Source of the DNA: Lunularia cruciata
Taxonomy: Eukaryota; Streptophyta; Marchantiopsida; Lunulariales; Lunulariaceae
Length of the DNA: 64,000 bases
Direction: 5' to 3'
Assembly (NCBI GenBank): GCA_948567375.1
Contig: OX419761.1
Location: 35,466,501-35,530,500 of the forward strand
Shown: one piece after another, positions 11,219-21,083 of the stretch
Layout of the letters: each line of letters opens with the position of its first letter
Numbering within the stretch: position 1 is the first letter of the stretch
Translations under genes and position numbers: made by a program
The notes under the pieces: model-generated
What the model saw: the letters and a program-made list of their open reading frames with translations, nothing else
Told to the model about the DNA's origin: nothing
Databases searched by the model: none

Positions 11219-11910
11219 TGTGAGCCGGCTTGTCTTTCACTCTAGATGAACCTCTGATGGCTATTATGGTAGCACACTATGGACTAAGAAGGCAAAGAAC
11301 CCCAACTCCATCATACTCCTCCAAGGCTAATACTCCAAGACTCAAAACATTACTCACTAGAGAACTCAATGAGAGAGAGATAGTTGCAAATGAAATGTTG
11401 ATGAGTACCTCCTCACCCCTAGTTTATATACCCGTGAAATAGTTACGCAGCAAAATTACTAATTACTGGAGTAACTCAAGTTACTTGGCTAAAAGTCAAA
11501 TAAAGTCAAAAAGTATAAAGGAATATCCATCCACATGGGCATATTCCACTAAGCATGTGATCTTATCTTGACCCAAACACTAAGTCAAGGTTTCTTTCAC
11601 ATGGGCTATCCTTGGACTATAGAAGAATCTAAAACAAAAAGGCTTGTGGGCCCAAGAGTTCTCAATTCTTTCCTCAAAGCCAGACACCTAGGAATAATAC
11701 CAAGTCAACACATTAGAATCCAAAATAGTGGTGCTTATCTTTTCCACTTCCTCTAAAGTAAGGTCTCCACTATTTTAACTATGACCAACTTTAGATAATC
11801 ATGACTAATGTAGAACCATCCTTTATCTCTATATAAATAATATCTCTCAAGTATTTGTAATACTAAGCTAAATATCATAATACCACACACATGCAAAAAT
11901 GTGTGTTATA
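11219..11910 (-). repeat. 5' LTR of the Tat/Athila-like element
   Basis: This 692-bp partner of 311-1,002 ends GTGTTATA at 11,910 and is followed at once by GGCC (11,911-11,914), the second copy of the target duplication. The 62-codon ORF at 11,568-11,756 lies inside it and is not a gene. Confidence 0.9.
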
Positions 11911-12256
11911 GGCCATAGTTGCATCTTTGTCCATTGGTGCCATAGAATCAACATTGTGATAAGTCTACAATTCTCTAGTTATTGATTCAAGGATGACATT
12001 ATTGATAACATCAACATCTACATTCTTGGGTGCAGTATGCTATAGTGCATGGTATTTTGTGCTTCCCACATGGTGTTGATAATCCAAATACAATGCATTA
12101 ATAAGCCCTTTGAAATTATGCTCCTCACTTGGTAATTATAGTGCAAGTGGAATGTCTAATGTCAATTAGTATTGCCTAGAGCTTCAATCATAGGAAAATT
12201 AGCATTGCCAACATCAAGTGTCTATTTTGAAAATTCTTTCTCTTGCTCAAATGTAC
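11911..12256 (-). pseudogene. Helitron helicase, middle segment
   Basis: The minus strand encodes TAPKNVDVDVINNVILESI, matching the LAPTNxxVDxINxxIL block of Helitron PIF1-type helicases, then a segment that runs toward the junction at 11,911. It is flanked by two LTR insertions of one family. Joined to 310-1 on one side and 12,753-13,440 on the other, the motifs fall in the expected order. Confidence 0.8.
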
Positions 12257-12748
12257 TATGAGCCGGTCTATCTCTCACTCAAGATGAACCTTTGATGGCT
12301 ATTATGGTAGCACACCATGGACTAAGAAGGCAAAGAACCCCAACTCTATCATACTCCTCCAAGGCTCAAACCATTGCTCACTCGACAACTCAATGATAGA
12401 GAGATAGTTGCAAATGAAAGGATGATGGATTCCTTCACATGGGCTATCCTTGGACTATAAAAGAATCCAAAACAAAAAGGCTTATGGGTCCAAGAGTTCT
12501 CAACTCTTTTCTCAAAGCCAAACATTTAGGAATAATACAAAATCAACACATTAGAACTCAAAATAGTGGTGCTCATCTTTTCTACTTCCTCTAAAGTAAG
12601 GTCTTTTCTATCTTAGCTATGACTAACTTTAGCTAATCATGACTAATGTAGAACTATTCTTTATCTTTATATAAATAATATCTCTCAAGTACTTACAATA
12701 CCAAACTAAATATCACAATAGCATATATATGCACAAATGGGTGTTATA
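12257..12748 (-). repeat. Solo LTR of the Tat/Athila-like family, internally deleted
   Basis: This 492-bp sequence aligns with both ends of the 692-bp LTR but lacks about 200 bp in the middle (joined near 12,427). GTAC flanks it on each side (12,253-12,256 and 12,749-12,752), a 4-bp target duplication. No internal region remains, so it is a solo LTR left by LTR-LTR recombination or a very short remnant. Confidence 0.85.
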
Positions 12749-12752
12749 GTAC

Positions 12753-13440
12753 ATCCATATAGTCTCATGTTGAGCAGAAAATGGAGAACAATGATGCGCT
12801 ACCAAAGATGAGAGCGTGGCAATGATGCTACTGCAAATGTCAACTTTTCCTCATTTAGAACCACAAGCAAGATCTATCAAAGTTCTCCACCAAGCACAAT
12901 TGTCTTGCCTCCAAATAGTTTGGTTTGTGCTTCAAGATCAATTATTTTCATGAAATCTTTCAAAGTATGATCAACAACCTTAAATGCATGGTGATGCATC
13001 ATTGGTGCTTGAGCCCAAATGATGAGGTCTACCTCATGCAAAAAATCACCTAGTGCCATTCTTTGAGAGATATTTCACATGGACTCATCATTAAAGTTAA
13101 TCAAAATCTTGAATCTTAAATGTACTATGCAACCTCTTGGAAGCAAAAGTTTTGCTATTCCAGATGATGCTTTAGTAAGTACAACTCTTCCTTTCCCACA
13201 TAGTGAGGACATCAAAAAAAAGTCTTTCCTATACCTTGTACTACCAAAGACAAAGAACATCTTTCCTTTGTTGTTGATGATGGCATTAAAACTAATGTCA
13301 TTCACAACACATTGATCTTTATTCAACATGTCTTCATTTCTACTTGCTTTAACTACAAAAAGTGCTTGGTCACATGCCAAATCTTCTTGGACTAGTCTAT
13401 TTTGCATGCAAATAGAAGGTGTGCATGTTAAAAGTGGCAT
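12753..13440 (-). pseudogene. Helitron helicase, Walker A and Walker B region
   Basis: Minus-strand blocks: FVFGSTRYRKDFF (near 13,240) in the place of the GSGGTGKT Walker A loop, KGRVVLTKASSGIAKLLLP, HLRFKILIN, then DLIIWAQAPMMHHHAF (near 13,020) in the place of the WDEAPM Walker B box, and FGGKTIVLGGEL (near 12,890). Known Helitron helicases have exactly this series. Both ATP-binding loops are altered and a frame change lies between 13,075 and 13,059. Confidence 0.85.
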
Positions 13441-14292
13441 TGGTGGAAACTCTAAAATGTTTCACCTTTTTGATTCAGAACATACTCAAGCTCATAAAGT
13501 GCTCTATTATTTTGCATATCCTCTAAGTTTTTTGTGATTGGTCTTTACATTACCTATGGCTCATTTCTTAGATGTCATCATTGAGACTCTCCAAATAGCT
13601 ATTCTATAATTTCTTAGGGTTTGTCACTTCACAATATATCAACATAGAGGTAAACATATCCTAGAGTTGTTTGCCAAGGGCCCAAAGACTTCCTTCTTGC
13701 AATGCTTGATGTCACTAATTGTCATCTTTGAGCAACCTTGGTGCTAAGCAATCATCCTTAAAGGTGTTATGTTTATTGCCATTAATAGTGCACAGGTTAG
13801 CACAAGAGGTTGCACCTTTGACATAGTTTGATAACATACATAGGTAGTAATATTCACCAAAGGCTAGATAAGCAAAGTAAACATGACCAATAGCAAAGCC
13901 TCACTTGCATAAGTTCCATCTCTTTTCCCTTTTTCCATACCTATAATTGCGGGAACTTATTGTATGTGAAAAAGTTGATTGATTTTCCTCAAACTATTAT
14001 AACAAAGTTGCTTTTGCTACAATTGAATTTTTGACAATTGCTTGAAGATTTCATCTTCACTGAATAATACCACTTGTTGATATTTCAAGTGGCATTGCAA
14101 ATGTTATATTGCAGGGTAGTGATCTTGCCTTTCAAACTTGAAGATGCACAATGATGCCTCACATGCTAACACATAGCAATAGTCAAGATACAGCTCTATT
14201 TCATCAATTGATTGTGGATTGTTATCATTTATGGTAGTGTGTGTGATAGCTATAGGAGCCCTATCATGTTCCTTGTAGACATACTTGAAATA
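13441..14292 (-). pseudogene. Helitron Rep-helicase connecting region, heavily decayed
   Basis: This lies between the post-Rep block and the helicase. I could not align it residue by residue, and no long ORF remains. Position alone assigns it to the Helitron. Confidence 0.5.
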
Positions 14293-14523
14293 CTACTTTA
14301 CAACCTGAATATTATAATTCACCTCTATATTGATATATGCATTGTACTTGGTGCACAAATAGAGATTGTGCAACATCACCCATGAGCTGTCCAAAGCTAC
14401 ATCCTTCACCAAACTTGTTGCATTTGTGTTTCTTTGACGATAGATGAGAAAATTGTTCACATTGGTGGATGTCTCCGTTTGAAAATTTTGATTAAAGTGC
14501 TTTTGACATTTGGCATCTACCAT
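14293..14523 (-). pseudogene. Helitron post-Rep conserved block
   Basis: The minus strand encodes AKCQKHFNQNFQTETSTN and, further on, SSWVMLHNLYLCTKYNAYIN. These match the CSKHFPKPF...Y..YR and D..WVVPYNPYLLLKYNAHIN blocks found between Rep and helicase in plant Helitrons. Cys, His and the KYNA motif are kept. Confidence 0.85.
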
Positions 14524-14559
14524 ACATGGTGCATAAGGAAAGTTGTTGCCTCAAGGATC

Positions 14560-15299
14560 ATGCATCATGCACTTTGTCATCCTTTCATAAGCAAGCATAT
14601 TTTTATCTTTGTCTTATCTTATCTCAACACTAATGAGCTTGACAATGCCTTCCATAGGACATAATTTACAATCCTTGGCAAAGAAAATGAGTATGTGGGC
14701 ATGTGGGAGCACTTGCTTTAGAATTCAATGAGATGAATTTCTAACACTATATGTCCTACAATATATTTTCTACAAATGTCATTGTGAAGTTCTTTTAACT
14801 TCATGCAAAATACATGTGATACCAAATCAAGATGATCTTGAAGATGTTGGTTTGATAATAGTGCTAGCTTAACCTTTGGTCATTGAGGATTGAAAATTAA
14901 AGTCACAAAATCATCAAGACAGCTAGCCCATTGGCAAATGGCCATGGCATCTTGGTAGGTTTGGATCATGTGGCAAAGGCGTTTGATAAAGGAAGGTAAA
15001 AAGATGCATTGTTTGACCAAAAAATGCATTTGCATCACCATATGCAATGGCATCTTGGAGCTTTTGATAAAGATCTATTTGTAGCTTTCTTTAATTAAAT
15101 TGAGGATATTTCAAGCATTTTGTTCTATAGCAGCATATGCATCAACAATGTATTGTTGTCTCAAATTTCTTGCACAAAACAAGGCAATCTTATCTGTCTT
15201 GATAGTGAAGACAATAGCAATAATATTTGGCCATTGTGAAATGCTTGCAGCTTTTTTGTATTGAATTTTTAGCCTTACTTGTGACTTCAAATTTTCCAT
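14560..15299 (-). pseudogene. Helitron Rep (HUH endonuclease) region
   Basis: On the minus strand: IVDAYAAIEQNA (15,130), LQDAIAYGDANA (15,050), TYQDAMAICQWASCLDDF (near 14,930), HLDLVSHVFCMKLKEL (near 14,840) and, after a frameshift, CPHTHFLCQG near 14,705. The last is the PHAH-type HUH metal-binding motif of the rolling-circle Rep. The Rep nicks and rejoins single strands during Helitron transposition. Several stops and shifts make it inactive. Confidence 0.83.
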
Positions 15300-15929
15300 C
15301 TATCCATTCATGTTGTTGATTAGTGGCACTAAGAACATTGTTTGAATCCTAGCAAATGGACTGTTCAAATGCCATCCATCTTCACCATGTCAAAATAGGA
15401 GGAGATACTAGAGTGCCATATGTACATCATGGATCTTTCAGACATCTTTCATGATGTTGCACAACAAAATTATAATGGTCAACATGTTCAAAGCCATCTC
15501 CAACCATTAGTGCATCAATTTTATTGATTGTGGATGTATTGTACTTCATGCATCATGACTTCTTGCAAATAGTACATGCAAAGACAATTGTGGGAGAATA
15601 TTAGAAAAACACCTTTGTTTCTTTGAAACAAACACCCCACAAAAGTCATCATGGGAATTAAGTGCATTAATACACATTATGTCCGTAAACATAGAAGTTT
15701 ATTTATTATCAAAACAAATATAAAGGTATGTGCGGATAGATCTCAAACCAAGTTTTCAATATTATTGATGAGTGGCAATCATGCATTGGTCCGTTGGGTG
15801 GCATGGTCACAAAATGTTGACACATTGGTGGGGGTGTTTTTTAGAGGAAAAGTGGTGTTTTTTTAATATTCCTCATTATGGTATTGATGCAATTCCAATA
15901 TTATTTGGTAAGAGCCTTTCTTGCACTAT

Positions 15930-16317
15930 TCAAAATGCATGCACATGTGGATTAGCATTGTCCAACATGGTCTTCAATTGCTCCAAGGTGGGCAGATGCA
16001 AGGAAGGCATTACTACTACTTGTTGGTGATGATGTTCATGTGCAGTGCCATGAATATACAATTGGACATTGTACTTCAATTGGAAAAAGTGAATCAATCT
16101 TATGGTATACTGCACCATGAATATGAAAAGAATATAGGCCACTGTCATATGTAATTTTCTCCTCAATGTTAGCACCAAAAGATGTAAATGCAAAGGTAGA
16201 GTTGTACATGCAGATTTGGTCATGGAATTTTGTAGCAAGTGGATCAATGGTACCAAGAAGAGATTCCAATACATGGTATTGCAAGAAGGATTGGTAGTGC
16301 ATTTTTTCCACTCTCAC
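15930..16317 (-). pseudogene. Helitron-like N-terminal domain
   Basis: Minus-strand reading gives YNSTFAFTSFGANIEEK, then YSFHIHGAVYHKIDSLFP and, after a frame change near 16,090, LYIHGTAHEHHH and LEQLKTMLDNANPHVHAF. Known plant Helitron proteins show the same run (FTSLGV, G.Y.FRIHGELYHRIGSLLP, QLYIYDTEHE, L..ML...NP). This is the most upstream Helitron coding sequence I can see. Confidence 0.87.
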
Positions 16318-16350
16318 AACATAGCAAGAATAGAGGATTCTATTGAGAGT

Positions 16351-16383
16351 ACCTCAAGGAGCAACATATTTGCTCCTTGAGGT
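16351..16383. other. Perfect 14-bp hairpin upstream of Helitron Rep
   Basis: The arms ACCTCAAGGAGCAA (16,351-16,364) and its exact complement (16,370-16,383) enclose the loop CATAT. It lies just 5' of the Helitron N-terminal domain. It could be a structural part of the Helitron 5' region or a later insertion scar; nothing decides between them. Confidence 0.7.
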
Positions 16384-16813
16384 TACACAAGAACGAGGAG
16401 GATGGAGATATTGCCATTGTTAGCGTTTTGTCTAGCTTGGGACCAACTAACTGGTGGGCAGAGAAGGTTGTCCTTAACTCCTAACTCTAACCCCTAAAGT
16501 TAAATGGATCACTTGGATACTTATCATTGAAAAGGTTTTCCCAGACTTTCCGGGAGGCAATCCACGTTTAAATTCCAGCTTTATAGAGTGTAGTCTATAC
16601 GTATTCCTCATATGATTTATTTATTTATGTCTACTAATTGTAGTTAGCGTCATGTGTTTGAAACCCCGCACATGTCCTGTATATGGAACTGCAGGTAGAT
16701 CGGAGTTTGACAAGACAGTCATCACCTAGTAAATCTAGGCTTCCAAGATCGGTTTTACCGTACAGACGAGGACACTTCGAATTCTCACCTTTGTTCGTTT
16801 GGTGAATCTGCAG
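16384..16813 (+). other. Spacer before the carbonic anhydrase exons
   Basis: No recognisable domain in either strand. Earlier carbonic anhydrase exons, which should carry the zinc-binding histidines, are not found here. The last 12 bases (GTGAATCTGCAG) supply the acceptor for the next exon. Confidence 0.5.
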
Positions 16814-17478
16814 TTTTGGCACAAGATTCCCTCGCTAGACAATATTTTTGAACCAGTGTGGGTGGGAACTATAAGTCCCTCAGGGTTTCAGGTTAACTTC
16901 AGCAAGTACTACCGATACATCGGATCTCTTACCAAACCGGATTGTCAGAAGAACGTTGTCTGGACTATCTTGAGCACGGTAAGTGCACATCGCCTACTAC
17001 AGTTCAATCGCATGTCTTCATCTGTATGGTTTGTAGGATATCTTAGATACAGGCATCTAACGATTGTGATGGTTTGTACAGGTGTACGAAGTTTCTGAGG
17101 AGCAGATAGAGCACCTGCGAAGCGTCCTACCGGTAAAGTTCTTTTATTCATTAACATCTCTCCATGACCATGCTCTTGATTTGCTTTTGAACTTTTCGGG
17201 CTATTGTCCTGACTTTTGAAAAGGTTGAGAACAAACTGCAGTTTGTAAAGAGAAGTTTCCATTCTCTCATATCTGTTCAATCGACCCGCTAAGGAAATGG
17301 AAAGAGAGGTGAGTCCTAAGAGTGGTTGCTTGTATTAAACAAAATCTTTTAATTCCACTTCCTTATATTTAACCAAAGTCGCCTTTGAATGGATCAGATG
17401 GCAAACAACAGACCAGTTCAGTCTCTTGGAGACCGCCAAGTATCGTACCCAGGGGCTTCTGTTCGAAGGAGAACATGA
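16814..17478 (+). pseudogene. Alpha carbonic anhydrase, last three exons only
   Basis: Exon A (16,814-16,978) encodes FWHKIPSLDNIF...GTISPSGFQVNFSKYYRYIGSLTKPDCQ and ends ACG|GTAAGT. Exon B (17,082-17,132) encodes VYEVSEEQIEHLRSVLP and ends CCG|GTAAAG. Exon C (17,398-17,478) encodes MANNRPVQSLGDRQV and ends in TGA. All junctions are phase 0 with AG acceptors, so the three exons join without a break. The family motif YYRYIGSLTTPPC is present as SLTKPDC: the first Thr is kept, the next is Lys and the second Pro is Asp. The zinc-ligand exons are absent upstream, so this is a partial gene. It may be a host gene broken by the Helitron or a captured fragment. Confidence 0.72.
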
Positions 17479-17761
17479 CTAGCCGCAGATTCTGGCAAGT
17501 GAGGCTACTAAGCTGCATCGAACTTCGTAGACCTCACCTCTTCAGAAAGAAGAAAATTCTGTCATTAGTTTCAGATCTCCTGCTCAGGGTGTAAGGGCTT
17601 AGGAGAGTAGTCCGATCAGTTATATTATATAATACCCAGTTAAAGGCGGAAAAGAAAGTCTCTCACTGAGATTTCGGATGTGATTGTGACATTGTCTTGC
17701 ACCCACCTTGTAAGTGGAGGCTGCATTATGGTTAACTCTATATCATATTCAGTTTTTCTGA

Positions 17762-18121
17762 TCTCTAGTCTTCCTGAATACACATTTGTTTAATAGAATA
17801 CAAGGTATTGATCCAAGAGGCAAGCCAGTCTGCTTATCAAATGAGAAAGTTACGTTTTGGCTTCCTCTCCTACCCGCAGACAACTGGTTTGATCATGTTA
17901 CGGAAGTTGAATCAAAACTCACTCGAAGCAAGTTGCTTTAATATTGGAACGCACCCCGCAGTCTCATGGAAGCATAAGAAAGAATGCCATTACTGGATGC
18001 AACTGCCTTGCCTCCAGTAATGGCATGGCTAACAAAGAGAGCTCATCTGTAAGATTTACGACGAGCAAGCTAAGTGTGATGTGAAGTATCGAACGGACAT
18101 CGATGATTTCGTTTTGTTTTG
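17762..18121 (+). other. Unrecognised exon-like pieces
   Basis: One open stretch (about 17,762-17,941) includes GIDPRGKPVCLSNEKVTFWL and LLPADNWFDHVTEVESKL before a TAA. A second (18,038-18,121) reads RELICKIYDEQAKCDVKYR and DIDDFVLF before TGA. Composition looks coding and base composition is less AT-rich than the surroundings, but I recognise no family. They could belong to one multi-exon gene downstream of the carbonic anhydrase or be captured fragments. Confidence 0.3.
17984..18026. other. 14-bp perfect inverted repeat
   Basis: ATGCCATTACTGGA (17,984-17,997) pairs exactly with TCCAGTAATGGCAT (18,013-18,026) across a 15-base loop. It sits between the two exon-like pieces. No function is assigned. 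Confidence 0.65.
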
Positions 18122-18600
18122 ACTACGGCGTATATCACGCAAGTTGGTCTTGGAGAGCAAGCTCGTATATTTGCAGATCGTGTATGTACTTCTTCTTCTT
18201 CTCTGATCCAACGTAACTTAGACTATCCTCCGTTTCGTAGTAGTGATTCCTCGCTGAAAGGCAAAGAACAAAAGTTCAACAAAGCTTCACTACCTGTGCA
18301 AACATCGCAGCCATCACCCTTCATGAAAGTGCTTCACATTTGTGATCAACTAATTTCCATGAAAAATCTGTTAGATTCATAATAAAACGTTTGTGGTCGG
18401 TTCCGTGGCTAACATTAGCATTATGTTAGTTAACGTAGTGGACCATAACTACACACGTTATGGATCATAAGATAATGTATGTTTGTGGTCTATCACGATG
18501 TTCAAGAACTATCTTTCATGTATCTATGCAATTCTTGTGTTGGGGATGTTCATTGTCTATCGTTTTTTCACATAAACCTTTCTTCATATGCTTTTCTTCT
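18122..18600 (+). other. Spacer, possible copia 5' LTR remnant
   Basis: No gene seen. The last part precedes the copia primer-binding site and probably includes eroded LTR sequence, but no second LTR is present to define it. Confidence 0.35.
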
Positions 18601-18603
18601 CTT

Positions 18604-18615
18604 ATGCTATCAGAG
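18604..18615 (+). other. Copia primer-binding site
   Basis: ATGCTATCAGAG differs by one base from the tRNA-Met type site TGGTATCAGAG. It lies about 200 bases before gag, as expected. Confidence 0.6.
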
Positions 18616-18814
18616 TGATAAGCCTTAGAAATTTTTGTTTAGCGGTCAGAGGATGCCTTAACACACTGTTTTCTGGAAAGACAAGAATCTTTTGTTCTTC
18701 CTCTGAAGAGGGTCACTTTTCATTGGGTTTTGGGAGAGGATTTTCTCTTATGTTCTCTATTAGTATGGGTTTTGTGAGAGGAATTCTCCACTATCCAAGG
18801 TAAATCAAATCATT

Positions 18815-19770
18815 ATGTTTGCTCTTGATGCTCCTACTTTTGGTATATTTTTTGCTCCAAGGATACAATTTGAATCCTTTTTTGTCAAATTCAATGATAA
18901 TTATTTCCAGTCTTGAAAACAGTCTCAAATTGAAGCTAGCTTCAATCTTTACCATTGTTGATGGTACCAAAGTTAAGCCCACCTCAGTAGCTACTCTACC
19001 TAATTGGGAGCACAAGAATCTTGTTGCTCTTGAAACAATAAATTTAGCATTAGCTCCTAAATTTTTTACTACCATCAACATGCATACATTGGCAAGTGAA
19101 GCATGTATAAATTTAACTGCCATTTATAAAGGTATAATATATCACAATCATGTACCTATTGGACACTTTGATGAATTTGAAGATGCATGAAGGCACCAAT
19201 GTAGCAAAACACATTATCAAGTTTTGTGGAATCCTCACCTTGTTAACTACGGTAAACAATCCAGTCGATGACCAACAAACCAAGCTTCATTTGATAAGAT
19301 CTATGCCTTCTAGTTTCAAATATTTCTGCAATCATTGCAAACACATAAGATGCAACATCTCTCTGATGTCATTGCTCTTCTTCTTCTTCTTCAAGAAGAG
19401 ATCAATATGAAGTATCAAGGTCTTGTAGAGCAAACAACTGCTCTAGCAGTCACACAAGGCTCTACTTCTTCTTCAGAAACAAACGCAACGGCTAGAGGAG
19501 TTGGACAAATGAATCTCATGATTTTTCTGGTCAGAACACTTTCAACAGATCTTCTGGTCAGAATTAGAGTTCTTTCTCTAGATCTTCTTGAGGAAATTCC
19601 TTCAGACCTTCTATCATCTGTCACTACTGCTCAAAGAAAGGACATCACATTAAAGATTGTTGCAAGCGCATTGCCAATGCAAGGGAGAAGGGAGGCAATG
19701 AATACCATCGCTCCAACACTTCTAAAACTCAGCTCTCTTTGTACAATGTTTATGTTGTTCCTTTAGTCAC
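18815..19770 (+). pseudogene. Copia gag with CCHC knuckle
   Basis: Plus-strand pieces in shifting frames give VDGTKVKPTSVATLPNWEHK, NLALAPKFFTTINMHTL, DQQTKLHLIRSMPSSFKYFC and CHYCSKKGHHIKDC (from 19,619). The first three are UBN2-type copia gag signatures and the last is a C-x2-C-x4-H-x4-C nucleocapsid knuckle. At least four frame changes occur. Confidence 0.75.
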
Positions 19771-19779
19771 TCAAGACAA

Positions 19780-20010
19780 GCAATTGTACGAAGACATTGA
19801 TGCTTCTCAGCACATGACCTATCAACAAAATTGTTTCTTGGTCTGTGAAGCATACTCACCACCTAGACAATTTTACTTGGCTGATGGTTCAATTATTGCT
19901 TTTTAGGCCATGGGACAATTTGTGTTAAGGTTGCTTGTTCAAAGAACTCATACATGCTAGAAGATGTTCTACATGTTCCTTTTGCTAAACAATGTTGAAT
20001 CATGAAGTGT
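19780..20010 (+). pseudogene. Copia aspartic protease remnant
   Basis: EDIDASQHMTYQQNCF (near 19,795) matches the DSGASxHMT active-site region of copia proteases with Gly replaced by Asp. ADGSIIAF follows, matching the later ADG block. A stop (TAG) follows. Confidence 0.65.
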
Positions 20011-20269
20011 TGAAGTGTTAATTGTTGAATCTCTATTCAACACTTCAGATAAGCAAATCACATAGATAATTTTCAATTAAAGGAAACTAGCATTTTCCTT
20101 TATGATGATCTGCAGAATCTGATTGCATCCTATCTTAGATTGAACAACTTTTGGTTTATAGGAGAGTCAATTGAGCAACCTCAAGATGATGTAGTCTCTA
20201 CATCAACTTAGTCTCAACCATCTCAAGCTGCTGCAATCTCTATTCCAACCAAGGATACATCTTTTGCTT

Positions 20270-21080
20270 TTACTTCCCTATGGTATAGATGTCTTGGGCA
20301 CATAAGCAAGACTCTACTTCAAATTCTACAAGACAAAGATCTGGTTGTTGGGATGGATCATATCTATCATAATCTATTTCTTGCTTGCCCATCTTATCTT
20401 CATGGCAATCGAACTCAAATTTCCTTTCTCCAAGAAGGAGCTACTAGAGCCATTGTTTCATTGGCTCTCATCCATTCTGATGTTTGTGGTCCCATCTCTT
20501 ATGCTACTTACACTGGTTATAGATACTTTGTGACCTTCATTGATGATTACACAAGGTACACATTCTTGTATCTACCAAAGTTCAAACATGAAGTTCTTAC
20601 TTGTTTCCTAGAATATACTACCTATGTAGAGACTCAATTCAATCAGAAGGTCTAAGTGTTGCTCTCAAATAATGGTGGTGAATACAAATTTGTAGATTTT
20701 CATCTTGTCTCCAAAGGCAAAGGTATCATGCACCAATTTAGCACTCCATACACTCCTGAACAAAATGCTGCTGCCAAGAGAAAGAACAAAAGATTGGTGG
20801 AAGCAGTATATGTTATTTGTTATTATAGTATATACTTTCCAAGCCTTTATAGGGAGAGGTACTACAGATCGCCAACTTTCTACAAAATTGAAGTACTACC
20901 AAAGCTATCTCCTCTGAAATTACACCCTTCCAACTTTGGTTTGGTTATAAACTTAACCTATCCCTACTTTGCATTTTGGGGTGCATTACTTATGCACATG
21001 TTCCATCTTCTTCCAGATCTAAACTCAACTTTAAGTTTTCCAAATGTATTTTCCTTGGCTATGATCAAGAAATTAAAGCT
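20270..21080 (+). pseudogene. Copia GAG-pre-integrase and integrase
   Basis: LWYRCLGHISKTLLQIL is the pre-integrase zinc-binding start. HSDVCGPISYATYTGYRYFV and FIDDYTRYTFLYLPK carry the first catalytic Asp region, and LLSNNGGEY the second, where the usual D is N. PYTPEQNAAAKRKNKRLVEA covers the third, where the catalytic Glu position reads Lys. A TAA lies between the first two parts. Everything after 21,083 is replaced by another element. Confidence 0.8.
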
Positions 21081-21083
21081 TAT

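Larger units (their letters stand above)
311..11910 (-). mobile_element. Ty3/gypsy LTR retrotransposon, Tat/Athila-like, with nested insert
   Basis: Two 692-bp LTRs (311-1,002 and 11,219-11,910) flank a minus-strand internal region: leader (9,713-11,218), gag (9,712-8,978), a nested family A chromovirus, then protease, RT, RNase H and integrase (4,301-1,028). GGCC occurs immediately outside both LTRs (307-310 and 11,911-11,914), giving a 4-bp target duplication. The primer-binding region next to the right LTR reads TTTTGGTTTTGTTGCCG on the minus strand, close to the tRNA-Asp type site of Tat/Athila elements. Gag is separated from protease because the inner element and a deletion removed the zinc-knuckle region. 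All ORFs are broken. Lineage placement rests on PBS similarity and is an inference. Confidence 0.85.
1..16450 (-). mobile_element. Autonomous Helitron, decayed and split by nested insertions
   Basis: Minus-strand reading gives the Helitron order: Helitron-like N-terminal segment (about 16,317-15,930), linker with a VDAYAAIEQN block (15,299-15,111), Rep HUH-like PHTH (near 14,705), the post-Rep block (14,523-14,293), and PIF1-type helicase motifs from 13,440 down to base 1. The helicase is interrupted by an LTR element (311-11,910) and a solo LTR (12,257-12,748); motif order is kept across both gaps. Stops and frameshifts occur throughout, so it is a dead copy. The 3' end (hairpin plus CTRR) lies left of the window. 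The 5' boundary is not resolved and is placed near 16.45 kb only because Rep similarity stops near 16.3 kb. Confidence 0.85.
18601..21083 (+). mobile_element. Ty1/copia retrotransposon, decayed and 3'-truncated
   Basis: A primer-binding site (ATGCTATCAGAG, 18,604-18,615), gag, CCHC knuckle, protease and integrase follow in copia order on the plus strand. RT and RNase H are missing because a minus-strand family B chromovirus LTR begins at 21,084. The internal sequence is full of stops. Confidence 0.8.
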
